From contig JAHFAP010000023.1 of assembly GCA_023250495.1 (NCBI GenBank), positions 1 through 20,832 on the forward strand: 20,832 bases of DNA, read 5' to 3'. This DNA comes from Deltaproteobacteria bacterium. GTDB taxonomy: Bacteria; Desulfobacterota; Binatia; UBA9968. The translations under genes and the position numbers were made by a program. This document shows, piece by piece, positions 1-7,253 of this stretch (its first letter is position 1; every line of letters starts with the position of its first letter). The notes below the pieces were generated by a model. It saw only the letters and a list, made by a program, of their open reading frames with translations, was not told the origin of the DNA and did not search any database.

Positions 1-280
1 ATCGCTTCGACGTTTCGAGGATTCCCGAAATGCCGAAATGGCTTGGAGGAGGAAATGGGGTGGCCTCTTTCCTTACGATCTTCGAGCCATAAGGTCGTCG
101 GGGTCGCCTGTTGAATCTTGAATTCAGATTATCACGCACCGGCGTCCACGTTTTCGCAATTCCGAAAATAAGAAAATATCGCCAGATACTCATCAGGTTG
201 GGGGCTTGAATTTTGAATCAGGTGTCTGCTAGGGATGGCGCTAGAGAACGGGGAACAAGAAGGGCGCAACACCTTAGACT
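1..280. other. Non-coding leader with repeat copies
   Basis: I see no convincing gene in this stretch. It holds two diverged copies of a palindromic repeat (11-40 and 147-179) that recurs at 4361-4393. Around 110-130 there is a near-palindrome centred on GAATTC. The 14-mer GGCGCTAGAGAACG at 237-250 recurs at 20567-20580, upstream of the antitoxin gene. The stretch probably carries the promoter of the downstream oxidoreductase gene, but no clear -35/-10 pair stands out. Confidence 0.5.
147..179. repeat. Palindromic repeat copy 1
   Basis: This 33-nt segment matches 4361-4393 at 28 of 33 positions. Both copies begin CACGTTTTCG, have CCGAAAA in the middle and end GAAAATAT. The core is an inverted repeat (TTTTCG, 6-nt spacer, CGAAAA). 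A more decayed relative lies at 11-40. Both good copies lie upstream of + strand genes, so the element is either a small dispersed palindrome or an operator-like site. The sequence alone cannot decide. Confidence 0.6.
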
Positions 281-1219
281 ATGGAGTATGGACTTCACCT
301 CGCGGTCTCCGACCCCGCAGTAAAGCCCGAACAGCTGATCCGCTTCGTCCAACGGGCCGAGGAGTTGGATTTTTTCTGCGTCACCGTCGCCGATCATATC
401 GTCATTCCCAGAAACATCGCTTCCCCCTATCCTTATACTTTGGACAAGAAGTATCCCGGCCACGGTCATCACCTCGAACAAGTCACGGTCATGTCAGTTC
501 TTGCCGGCGCCACTCAACGCATCCGTCTCGTCACCAGCGTCATGATCGCCCCTTATCGCCATCCTGTCGTTGTCGCCAAGATGCTTTCAACCCTGGACTT
601 CCTTTCGCACGGCAGGGTAATTCTTGGATTGGGGGTCGGTTGGATGAAAGAGGAATTCGAGCTCGTTGGTGCGCCGCGGTTCGAGGATCGTGGTCGCGTT
701 ACGGACGAATACATTAGAGCTTTCAAAGAGCTTTGGACCAAGGAGAGTCCCGCCTTTGAGGGCGCCTATTGCAGATTTTCCGAGTTGACATTTTTACCCA
801 AGCCGGTGCAGAAGCCCCACATTCCGATTTGGATCGGAGGACACAGCAAGCAGGCCCTGCGACGCGCCGCCGAGTTGGGGGATGGATGGCATCCGATAGG
901 AGGCGTGCCGACCGTGCCCCTGGAGCCGGACGACCTCAGGAGGAGTCTGGAGACACTCGCGCACTACGCTGAGAAGGCGGGGAGAAATCCGAGAGAGATC
1001 ACAGTAGCTTTTAAGGCTTCGCTTTTCGATCGGGCGATGGAAAGTCGCGCAGGGCGACGAAGACGATTTATCGGCGGCACGGAGCAGATCGCCTCTGACG
1101 TACGGGACTATCAAAAGGCCGGCGTGGACTGTCTCATCCTCGATGTCCGGACTCCCGATCCAGCGCAAACTCTAGAGCGATTGGACTGGTTGGCCCAAGA
1201 AGTGCTCCCTATGGTCTAG
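281..1219 (+). CDS. LLM-class flavin-dependent oxidoreductase
   Basis: A predicted soluble TIM-barrel oxidoreductase of the bacterial luciferase-like (LLM) superfamily, probably F420- or FMN-dependent (TIGR03619-like). It is 312 aa, the usual length. The N-terminus MEYGLHL, the strand with VADH near residue 38, RIRLVTSV near 80-90, HP-x-V-x-A-K-x-L-S-T-L-D near 93-105, and the run G-R-V-I-L-G-L-G-V-G-W with its E-F and R-x-x-x-x-D-E-Y-I continuation are all family hallmarks. PHIPIWIGG near 180-190 is the conserved mid-barrel strand. The ATG at 281 gives the expected N-terminus although no good Shine-Dalgarno precedes it. A solute-binding protein gene follows on the same strand after 69 bp, suggesting co-transcription. 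The substrate cannot be read from the sequence. Confidence 0.9.
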   Translation: MEYGLHLAVSDPAVKPEQLIRFVQRAEELDFFCVTVADHIVIPRNIASPYPYTLDKKYPGHGHHLEQVTVMSVLAGATQRIRLVTSVMIAPYRHPVVVAKMLSTLDFLSHGRVILGLGVGWMKEEFELVGAPRFEDRGRVTDEYIRAFKELWTKESPAFEGAYCRFSELTFLPKPVQKPHIPIWIGGHSKQALRRAAELGDGWHPIGGVPTVPLEPDDLRRSLETLAHYAEKAGRNPREITVAFKASLFDRAMESRAGRRRRFIGGTEQIASDVRDYQKAGVDCLILDVRTPDPAQTLERLDWLAQEVLPMV

Positions 1220-1288
1220 TCGTCGGGGTTCGACGTGAAAAGGACCGGATTCTTCTACTGGCATGCGATCACTGATGGCGGAGGGTCT

Positions 1289-2290
1289 ATGAGAACAAAA
1301 CGGGTCTATTTCAAGAGAGTCGGTCTCTTAACGCTGGCGCTTTTGTTCCTGTACGGTCACGGCGCGGCCCAGGAAAAGATCACGGTCTCCTACAGCTCGG
1401 TGGACGCTCCCAGCGCCAATTGGTATATCGCGCAGGAGAAGGGGCTTTATCAAAAATACGGCCTGGACGCGGAGTCGATCTTCATTCCCAGCTCCACGAC
1501 CAATGTCACGAGCTTGGTTGCAGGCTACGTCAAGGTCGGCAACGGCACGGGCGGCAGCATCGCCAACGCCGCGGTCGGCGGCGCCAACCTCGTTGTCGTC
1601 GGCTCCTTCATCAACACGCTCCCCTATGAGCTGATCGTCACCGAGTCGATCAAATCGGCCGAAGGCTTGAAGGGAAAAACCATCGGCATCAGCCGCGTCG
1701 GCAGCTCATCGGATGTGGCGGCGCGCGCGCTGCTGAAGGCCTTGAAGATCGAGCCAGATAAAGACGTCACCATCCTTCAGGTCGGCGGCTCGCCGGAGCG
1801 GGCCGCGGCTTTCGGCACCGGCAGGATCGCGGGCTTCGCCTCGCCTCCGGGCGTCATCCATCTGGCGAAAGGCATGCCCCACCGCGTGCTCGCCAGCACC
1901 GCCGACTTTCAAAAGAGCTTCCCGTTCCCCTACATCTGCGCGACCACGACCAAAAGCTATTTGGCGAGCAACCGCGAGACGGTGAAGAGGATCATGATGG
2001 CGTTGATCGAGGCGACCCAGTTTTTCAAAACGCGCAAAGAGGAAAGCAAGAGAATCCTCGCCAAGTATTCGCGCCAGACGAACGAGGCCTATCTGGAGAG
2101 CGCCTATGAGGCCAACGCGCGCATCTACGAGCGCGTTCCGCTGGTGACCCGGGAAGGGATGGAGGCGCAGATCAAGGAAGCCCTCGCGCGCCGTCCGGGC
2201 GCGACCCTGCGGGTAGAGGATATCGTGGACGACAGCCTTGTGGTTCAGCTCCAGAAAGAGGGTTTTATCGACCGCATTTATAAGCAGTGA
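1289..2290 (+). CDS. NMT1/SsuA-like ABC solute-binding protein (orphan)
   Basis: A periplasmic binding protein of the NMT1/THI5-SsuA type, 333 aa from the chosen start. A longer frame opens at a GTG at 1235, but the ATG at 1289 is preceded at 5-6 nt by GGAGG and starts directly on a signal peptide (basic MRTKR-K-R n-region, hydrophobic LLTLALLFLYG, cleavage near HGAAQ-EK). The mature part shows NWYIAQEKGLYQKYGLDAE, a run of Gly/Ala/Asn ligand-loop residues near 80-100, and L-K-G-K-T-I-G-I-S-R near 130, the standard second-domain entry. No permease or ATPase gene is adjacent, so it is an orphan here. It could feed a distant transporter such as the one at 17665-20510, or act as a sensor. Confidence 0.9.
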   Translation: MRTKRVYFKRVGLLTLALLFLYGHGAAQEKITVSYSSVDAPSANWYIAQEKGLYQKYGLDAESIFIPSSTTNVTSLVAGYVKVGNGTGGSIANAAVGGANLVVVGSFINTLPYELIVTESIKSAEGLKGKTIGISRVGSSSDVAARALLKALKIEPDKDVTILQVGGSPERAAAFGTGRIAGFASPPGVIHLAKGMPHRVLASTADFQKSFPFPYICATTTKSYLASNRETVKRIMMALIEATQFFKTRKEESKRILAKYSRQTNEAYLESAYEANARIYERVPLVTREGMEAQIKEALARRPGATLRVEDIVDDSLVVQLQKEGFIDRIYKQ

Positions 2291-2382
2291 GGAGAGGATT
2301 CGGGTCAGGCGTGAATGGATGAAGAAGGCTACAATGGTCTCTCTAGTCTCCCACCAGACCCTAATCTCAAGAAGGGAGCTTT

Positions 2383-2916
2383 ATGACTCTTCGCACTGAG
2401 CTTTCCCAATTATCGGCCAATCAGTTCGCAGCGTTAATCTTAGATAACGAGGTGACGGTCGGCCATTTTGTCACCAGTCCGCCGCTCCCCTGGACCCGTT
2501 TAACCCAGCGCAATGGGAACTACCAAGTCGCTGAAGGATATCCGACTCTTTTGACAGCGGAGCAGACGAAGGGCGAGATGAGAACCTGGGACGAGGTTTC
2601 GTTGCCGGGAATCATGCGCGCGTTGAAAGAACTGGATGACTCTGTGGATTATGTGCTCATCGGAAACAACGCGGGCCAGGGGCTTCCGCTCGCTCAGGGC
2701 CTGCCGAAAAACTTAATCGGCAGCCGCGCTGCGATCATCTACGGAGAGAGTCTCCCGAATATAACAGAGTACGAGAAGATGGGTTATCGGACCTTCTTCC
2801 GGAGGAGCCAGGCGGCTGCTCGTCTGCTCGAGCTGGCAAAGAACGCGGACCGGCCTCCGGTCCTCATCTTCATCAACACGATTCAACACAACGAGTTGAA
2901 CTATCACGACCCTTGA
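2383..2916 (+). CDS. Unrecognised conserved-looking protein
   Basis: A 177-aa protein that I do not recognise. The ATG at 2383 has an AAGGGAG Shine-Dalgarno 6-7 nt upstream, and codon use looks real. There is no signal peptide or membrane span. The middle has an alternating strand/helix character: hydrophobic strand V-D-Y-V-L-I-G-N-N-A-G-Q-G-L near 130, then R-A-A-I-I-Y-G-E-S-L, then P-P-V-L-I-F-I-N-T near 160. This suggests a Rossmann-like alpha/beta fold. It lies 92 bp after the solute-binding protein gene on the same strand and may be the last gene of that unit. No catalytic motif can be assigned. Confidence 0.7.
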   Translation: MTLRTELSQLSANQFAALILDNEVTVGHFVTSPPLPWTRLTQRNGNYQVAEGYPTLLTAEQTKGEMRTWDEVSLPGIMRALKELDDSVDYVLIGNNAGQGLPLAQGLPKNLIGSRAAIIYGESLPNITEYEKMGYRTFFRRSQAAARLLELAKNADRPPVLIFINTIQHNELNYHDP

Positions 2917-3051
2917 AATAGTTGCAAGTCGTTCTTTCAATGTCGGCCTGAAAGCGCTTTATTCATAAACTCTTCTTTTGCCGCTGCTGCAAGCACCTTC
3001 TCCTACAATAATTCCAGCAGGGCCTGACTCGGAGCCGGGCCGCAACGACTA

Positions 3052-4239
3052 TTAATCGCTTTTCAGACTCGACCAGTTTGTAAGGGTGACCAGGAGTCCC
3101 GCGGCTCCCAATGCCGCTGCCATCAGATACATCCAGAAGTAACCCGCTACTTCCACGGCGCTGCCCGTCAGCAGGGCGCCGGCGCCCGCGGCCAGCGGGT
3201 AAGCGATGGAAAACGATGCCATCGCTCTGCCGCGCCGCTGAGGGTTGGCCCGCTGGATGGCCAGCGCCAGGGTTGTCGCTGAGCCGATGGCATTGCCGAG
3301 GGCGAAAAGAACCCCGGAGACGAGCACGACTGTGAGGCCGGTGGCGACGGCCAACAGCGAGAGGGCGGATATCTCGAGGACGAAGCCGGCCGCGAGGGAA
3401 GGGCCGCAGCCGATCTTGTCGCCGACGCGGCCAAGAGCCGGTCGCGCCAGCAGGCTCGTAGAGCCGCTAACCACGAAATACCACGCGACGTTTTCGATCC
3501 CGATGGTCCGGGCCTAGAGCACGAGAAATCCGCTGACGGCAGGATAAGACAGGTTCAAGCAGAAGAGGAGCGCAGACGCCAGCAAGACATCCTGCTCCAC
3601 GAGAGCGAAGGGACTGACCCGTGCTTCGCTCGAGCTAGCGGAAGGTTGATGGCCAGCCCCGGAAGGGGCATGCCGGCCCAGAATCAAGCTAATGATTGCG
3701 CCCGCAACTGCGAGCGCCGCGGATAGAACCAGCACCACCCGGAAGCCGCCCAGTGGAGCATCGATCAGCCAGAGCGCCACCGCGGGAAAAAGAATGCTGG
3801 CGCCGGCCTGCACGCCGCTGTAATAACCTGAGGCCTCCCCCCGGCGCGTCATGGGCGCGATCAACGCGAGCAGGGCGTATCCTCCGGTGTTGAGTCCGGC
3901 CCAGCCGATCCCGCGCAGGCCGTTGGCAAGCATGATGGTTTCCGCGACCGGGATAAAGAACAGCAGAAGGCTTGCGCCCATAACGAGGCAGCCCGACGCC
4001 AATACGCTCGCCTCGCTCCGAGTATCGGCCCAGTAGCCGATGACTGGGCGCATGAGCACACTGGTTGCGGCGAAGGAGGCCAAGACTAAACCGACGACGA
4101 ACGGCGAACCGCCGAGGTGGGTTACATAGAGCGGGACGGTCGGGGTCAGCAAAGAGCTGTGCGCATAGCCCAGCAATTGCGTCAGACACAAAAGAGCAAA
4201 CGTTCGGCTCCAGATAGAATCGGGTTTGGCCGTTGTCAA
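3052..4239 (-). pseudogene. MFS transporter split by an in-frame amber codon
   Basis: A major facilitator superfamily permease read from 4239 down to 3052. Codon 242 is TAG (3514-3516) and the same frame continues without a shift, so the two open pieces (241 and 140 codons, plus the 13 codons between) form one 395-codon gene, the normal MFS length. The N-terminal half has motif-A-like residues (V-I-G-Y-W-A-D-T-R-S, residues about 66-75). The C-terminal half has R-P-A-L-G-R-V-G-D-K-I-G, the equivalent loop of the second bundle. In homologues the interrupted spot usually reads like L-Y-A-R-x-I-G-I, so TAG may replace a Tyr codon by one base. The start is TTG at 4239 with GAGGGTGAG upstream. It may be a recent nonsense mutant, an assembly or sequencing error, or a read-through gene. 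The substrate is unknown. Confidence 0.8.
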
Positions 4240-4360
4240 AACTCACCCTCAACGCCAACCTCCACATACATGAGAAATCCGGAAAATACACTACCGGGTC
4301 GGAGGGATTTTGGCTTCGGCCTGAGCACGCGAACGCACGCAGCCTTCACGCCTCGACTCT

Positions 4361-4393
4361 CACGTTTTCGTAATACCGAAAACGCGAAAATAT
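4361..4393. promoter_or_regulatory. Operator-like perfect 8-bp inverted repeat (repeat copy 2)
   Basis: CGTTTTCG (4363-4370) and CGAAAACG (4377-4384) form a perfect 8-bp inverted repeat with a 6-nt spacer, ending 23 nt before the ATG of the Gln-rich gene. The whole 33-nt block matches 147-179 at 28 of 33 positions. Its position between the divergent MFS gene and the Gln-rich gene would suit a repressor site. A dispersed REP-like element is equally possible. Confidence 0.5.
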
Positions 4394-4407
4394 GATAATA
4401 TCTGAAC

Positions 4408-4899
4408 ATGAACAAGCTCTATGCGCCGGCCATTGTCGCTTTAGGCGTGTTTTCCTTCCTGATTGCTGACTTGACCTGGGCAGCGGCTGACCAGTTCACT
4501 GAGATCCAGCAAAAACAAAACCAGTACCGGCAGCAGCAGCAGTTAGACCAACTCCGGCGCGACCAGCAGATAAACCAACTCCAGCGCCAGCAGCAGTCAA
4601 GCCGGCTTCAGCAGCAGCTAAACCAGCTCCAGAACCAACAGCTGGACCAGCAGGGAGACCAGATTCAACGGCAACAGCAGTTAAACCAGCTTCAGCAGCA
4701 GTTGAACCAGCTCAAGAACGAGCAGCAGCTCAAACAGCTCCAGCAGGAGCAGCAGATAAACCAACTCCAGCAGCAATTAAACCAAACCCGGCAGACACAG
4801 CAGCAGGTAAATGAACTCCAGCGCGAGCAACAGCTGAACCAGCTGCAGCATCAGCAGAAGATCGACCAGATCCAACAGCAACTGAACCAGGCCCATTAG
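4408..4899 (+). CDS. Exported Gln-rich coiled-coil protein
   Basis: A 163-aa protein with an N-terminal signal peptide (MNKLYAPAIVALGVFSFLIA, likely cleaved near T-W-A-A-A) and then one long low-complexity domain. About 64 of the 163 residues are Gln, all after residue 27. The repeating unit is close to Q-Q-Q-L-N-Q-L-Q, with Leu/Ile at alternating 3- and 4-residue steps over much of its length. This predicts a long Gln/Asn-decorated coiled coil or amphipathic helix in the periplasm or outside the cell. The DNA repeats too (CAGCAGCAG and AACCAGCTCCAG variants), so the gene probably grew by internal duplication. A 63-codon gene starts 5 nt after its stop. No function can be assigned. Confidence 0.8.
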   Translation: MNKLYAPAIVALGVFSFLIADLTWAAADQFTEIQQKQNQYRQQQQLDQLRRDQQINQLQRQQQSSRLQQQLNQLQNQQLDQQGDQIQRQQQLNQLQQQLNQLKNEQQLKQLQQEQQINQLQQQLNQTRQTQQQVNELQREQQLNQLQHQQKIDQIQQQLNQAH

Positions 4900-4904
4900 C
4901 GACA

Positions 4905-5096
4905 ATGGGGTTTGGTTTGAATGACTGGATGAAGATTTTGGGGATTCAAACGGCGATCAAAAATCTCGGGCGCGTCGTCTCCCGGACGGATGTCCCTCAG
5001 GAAGATTTCGGCAAGTTCACAATGATCGCCGAGGACATAACGCTTGCCGAGCGGGCTAACCAGCTCGCCGAGGAATACAAGCGCTACTTACAATGA
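4905..5096 (+). CDS. Small acidic-tailed hypothetical protein
   Basis: A 63-aa frame whose ATG lies 5 nt after the stop of the Gln-rich gene, which suggests translational coupling; no clear Shine-Dalgarno is visible. The second half (about 38-63) is a predicted amphipathic helix with A-E-R-A-N-Q-L-A-E-E-Y-K-R-Y. The first part contains D-W-M-K-I-L-G-I-Q. I recognise no family. The tight spacing and the continuing run of genes on the same strand are the main reasons to call it real. An alternative start is the in-frame ATG at 4929. Confidence 0.5.
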   Translation: MGFGLNDWMKILGIQTAIKNLGRVVSRTDVPQEDFGKFTMIAEDITLAERANQLAEEYKRYLQ

Positions 5097-5114
5097 GATG
5101 ACAGACAACCTCAC

Positions 5115-5648
5115 ATGATTCGACCAGAGTTTAGAACAACGCTGGAGAGCCAGCACAAGGTTCTCGTCACGTTGTGGGCGATATTTGTCACTGCCATCTT
5201 CCTCTATCTCTGGATCGTAGCGGTCGTTCTGCCGAATCGAAAGCTCATCGCAGGACCAGCCGCTTCCGAGGCCGTAAAGATGGTTTTGTGGCTGCTTACC
5301 TTTTTTGATCTGGGATCTCTCGTGTGGTGGAAAAAGCGCTTTCTTACGAAGGAGGCGATCCTCGGAGCGTCCAAAAACTTCAAGCTCCTTCAAGCATTGC
5401 AAGGACACAAATCTCCGCTTGAAGAGCAGGCTGCCGGAGTTGTCTCTTCTTACGTCACCGGCAAAATCGTCGCCTTTGCTATGGCGGAGGCCGTTGCCAT
5501 TTACGGCTTTGCTTTGGCGCTGTTCGGGCGCTATCTCTGGCACCAATATCTGCTCTCCGTTGCCAGCGGCCTGCTGCTGCTCTTGGAATTTCCCTCGAAG
5601 CCTTTCTTTGAGGAACTTCTCAAAGACGTCGAAGTCCGTGGGCGTTAG
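5115..5648 (+). CDS. Hypothetical integral membrane protein
   Basis: A 177-aa protein with about four hydrophobic segments: residues 18-40 (L-V-T-L-W-A-I-F-V-T-A-I-F), 55-68 (V-L-W-L-L-T-F-F), 118-135 (A-F-A-M-A-E-A-V-A-I-Y-G) and 142-160 (Y-L-L-S-V-A-S-G-L-L-L-L-L). A basic loop separates the second and third (W-W-K-K-R-F-L-T-K-E). The hairpin with P-S-K-P-F-F-E-E-L at the end is cytoplasmic by the positive-inside rule. It begins 18 nt after the preceding small gene and shares its strand with the Gln-rich gene, so the three may form one small operon of envelope proteins. No family recognised. Confidence 0.65.
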   Translation: MIRPEFRTTLESQHKVLVTLWAIFVTAIFLYLWIVAVVLPNRKLIAGPAASEAVKMVLWLLTFFDLGSLVWWKKRFLTKEAILGASKNFKLLQALQGHKSPLEEQAAGVVSSYVTGKIVAFAMAEAVAIYGFALALFGRYLWHQYLLSVASGLLLLLEFPSKPFFEELLKDVEVRGR

Positions 5649-5674
5649 TGAAGGCATGAGCGCTTGTCTCGAAA

Positions 5675-5717
5675 GGAGCCAAATTGTTTCAGCATGCGTG
5701 GCGCTGGATTTGGCTCC
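5675..5717 (+). terminator. Long hairpin after the membrane-protein gene
   Basis: Perfect 10-bp arms GGAGCCAAAT (5675-5684) and ATTTGGCTCC (5708-5717) enclose a second small stem CAGC/GCTG (5690-5693 and 5703-5706). The 3' arm is followed by CGTTTTCC, a short T-run only. It lies 27 nt after a stop codon and 71 nt before the next start, consistent with a weak intrinsic terminator or a transcript-stabilising hairpin. Confidence 0.5.
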
Positions 5718-5788
5718 CGTTTTCCGCTATATGAGAGCCGATTCTATTGCGACTTCTTGAGCGATAGCTGCGAAAGGAGGAAGTTAGA

Positions 5789-6526
5789 ATGGCAGAAGCG
5801 ATACCGTACATCGTCGCGCCCAATGATCCAGCGTTGACCTCGGAGATGGTCCAGTTTCCGGGCAAGGCCGGGAACGTGAAGGGTTACCTCTCCCGCCCCC
5901 AGGACGGGAAGAACCTCGGCGCCGTGATCGTCATCCATGAAAACCGCGGGCTGGTGGACCATATCAAAGACGTCGCGCGCAGGTTTGCCAAAGGCGGTTT
6001 CGCCGCCCTTGCGGTAGATTTGATGTCCCGTATCGGAGGAACCGATCAATTCAAGACCGGGGAGGAGGCGATCGAGGCGATCAAAAAGATCACCGGGAAC
6101 ATCGTCGTGGAGGATCTCACGAGCGCCGTCGCCTATTTGAAGAAGCAGGGCTTTGTCAACGGACGGATCGGCGTGGTGGGATACTGCTGGGGCGGAGGGC
6201 AGTCGCTCAACTTCGCCACCAAGTGCAAGGATCTCAACGCGGCCGTGGTTTACTACGGGCGCAACCCCGATCCCCTGGATCAGGTGCAGAATATTCCCTG
6301 TCCGCTACTCGGAAATTACGGCCAGGACGATCCCAACATCATGCCTGGAGTGGAGCCGTTGCAGGCGGCCTTGCAGAAATACCGGAAGAGCTTCGACGTC
6401 AAGGTCTATCCCGGAGCGAAGCACGCGTTCAACAACAATACGAATCCCGACCGCTACCATCCGGAGGCGGCCAAGGACGCGTGGGGCAGGACGGTCAATT
6501 TCTTTAAGAAAAACCTGGCAGCTTAG
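5789..6526 (+). CDS. Dienelactone hydrolase family protein
   Basis: A 245-aa alpha/beta-hydrolase of the dienelactone hydrolase (DLH/carboxymethylenebutenolidase) family. The triad is visible as Cys133 in G-Y-C-W-G-G-G, Asp181 in Q-D-D-P-N and His212 in K-H-A-F-N-N. All three are offset by exactly 10 from the classical Pseudomonas enzyme (123/171/202), which supports the assignment. H-E-N-R-G-L at 50-55 holds the conserved Glu near the nucleophile. The start has a near-perfect Shine-Dalgarno AAAGGAGG at 5773-5780, 8 nt before the ATG. No signal peptide is evident. True dienelactone activity is uncertain because this family has broad ester and lactone substrates. It is transcribed alone, convergent with the next gene. 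Confidence 0.92.
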   Translation: MAEAIPYIVAPNDPALTSEMVQFPGKAGNVKGYLSRPQDGKNLGAVIVIHENRGLVDHIKDVARRFAKGGFAALAVDLMSRIGGTDQFKTGEEAIEAIKKITGNIVVEDLTSAVAYLKKQGFVNGRIGVVGYCWGGGQSLNFATKCKDLNAAVVYYGRNPDPLDQVQNIPCPLLGNYGQDDPNIMPGVEPLQAALQKYRKSFDVKVYPGAKHAFNNNTNPDRYHPEAAKDAWGRTVNFFKKNLAA

Positions 6527-6534
6527 ACGGGCCC

Positions 6535-6594
6535 AGTGAGGAGTGAGCGAGCCGAGTATTTAACTACTCACTATCTCACTGCTCACGTCTCACT
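6535..6594. repeat. Inverted repeat between convergent genes
   Basis: AGTGAGGAGTGAGC (6535-6548) and GCTCACGTCTCACT (6581-6594) pair at 12 of 14 positions. The interval contains further CTCAC motifs, giving a tandem TGAG/CTCA texture. It sits between the convergent dienelactone-hydrolase gene and the small minus-strand gene, overlapping the stop of the latter, and may act as a bidirectional transcription stop. Confidence 0.5.
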
Positions 6595-6916
6595 TCTTCT
6601 GGAGCTCCGGCCTCTCTCCAATGGCTCTGCGCGCCACCTCTGGGGTGATCATGTAGGGCCCCTGAGTGACGTCATTCCAGATCTGCGCGGTGAGATCCGC
6701 GTTCCCGCCGGAGAGGACAAAAGACAACGCCCCCGAGGTCAATCCCCAAAGGACCGAGATGGTCTTTGCCGGAATCGCTATCGCGTTTCCCGCAGTGAGG
6801 CCGATGCCCATGCCGGCGGTTTCTATGGGATCGGCGGCCTTGAGCGGCAGGGGAGAGAGAATCCCGATCAGCACGAAGCCGGTGATCATTGTCACAAATC
6901 TTTTTGAACGGCTCAT
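6590..6916 (-). CDS. Small exported hypothetical protein
   Basis: A 108-aa protein with a signal peptide or membrane anchor (basic MSRSKRF, hydrophobic V-T-M-I-T-G-F-V-L-I-G-I-L, likely cleavage near L-K-A-A-D). The mature part is Gly/Ala/Ile-rich with a second apolar stretch near 45-70 (A-I-P-A-K-T-I-S-V-L-W-G-L-T-S-G-A-L-S-F), so it could be a lipidated or membrane-inserted envelope protein. The start lies 4 nt after the stop of the upstream DUF3553-like gene, with AAAGGG as Shine-Dalgarno, indicating an operon. I recognise no named family. Confidence 0.7.
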   Translation of the reverse strand: MSRSKRFVTMITGFVLIGILSPLPLKAADPIETAGMGIGLTAGNAIAIPAKTISVLWGLTSGALSFVLSGGNADLTAQIWNDVTQGPYMITPEVARRAIGERPELQKK

Positions 6917-6920
6917 AGAG

Positions 6921-7205
6921 TCACCCTTTCAGAGAGAAAAATTTTGAGCGCAGCACGTTGACGCCGTGAGAGGGATTCCAGTAGCGCCGGAGGCCGAAAT
7001 AGTAGCAGCAACTCTCGCTGTCCATGTCGTTGTTGAAGACGCGCAGCCGGCCGTCCTGGAAGCGGACGCGCGCCAGGCAGGTCCCGCCGGGCACCGAGGA
7101 AGTCATCACCTCCACCACCACGCCGATGCCCCACTGCTGATAGCCGTCGTGGGAGACCTCGTCACCCACGCGCAAGAAGAGTCTCTTCCTTTCGGCCTCT
7201 CCCAT
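6921..7205 (-). CDS. DUF3553-like small protein
   Basis: A 94-aa basic protein from the ATG at 7205; a TTG at 7238 would add 11 residues but is less likely. The segment F-L-R-V-G-D-E-V-S-H-D-G-Y-Q-Q-W-G-I-G-V-V-V-E-V, followed by A-R-V-R-F-Q-D-G-R-L-R-V-F, resembles the small SH3-like barrel of DUF3553/CarD-type domains (G-D-x-V, W-G-I-G, V-x-F, G-x-K). After this come a Cys pair (C-C-Y-Y-F) and R-R-Y-W. The next gene begins 4 nt later. Such domains often bind nucleic acid or partner proteins, but no role can be claimed here. Confidence 0.65.
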   Translation of the reverse strand: MGEAERKRLFLRVGDEVSHDGYQQWGIGVVVEVMTSSVPGGTCLARVRFQDGRLRVFNNDMDSESCCYYFGLRRYWNPSHGVNVLRSKFFSLKG

Positions 7206-7253
7206 CCTGAGCTTCACCTTTCGGCCCGACCATAACAATCTTCGGGTTTTGCG

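Noticed and set aside
237..250. 14-bp direct repeat with 20567-20580, considered as attachment sites or element ends framing the window
   Set aside because: About one chance 14-mer match is expected in a window of this size. The flanks match only loosely, and no integrase or element genes lie between in a matching arrangement.
2917..3051. GGCCTG/CGGGCC hairpin near 3020-3041 as a terminator
   Set aside because: The stem is short with a wobble pair and no T-run follows on either strand. It is too weak to call.
4500..4890. Possible CRISPR or minisatellite array because of regular CAG-rich repeats
   Set aside because: There are no uniform repeats with unique spacers. The repetition follows codons of one open frame with a signal peptide, so it is coding low complexity.
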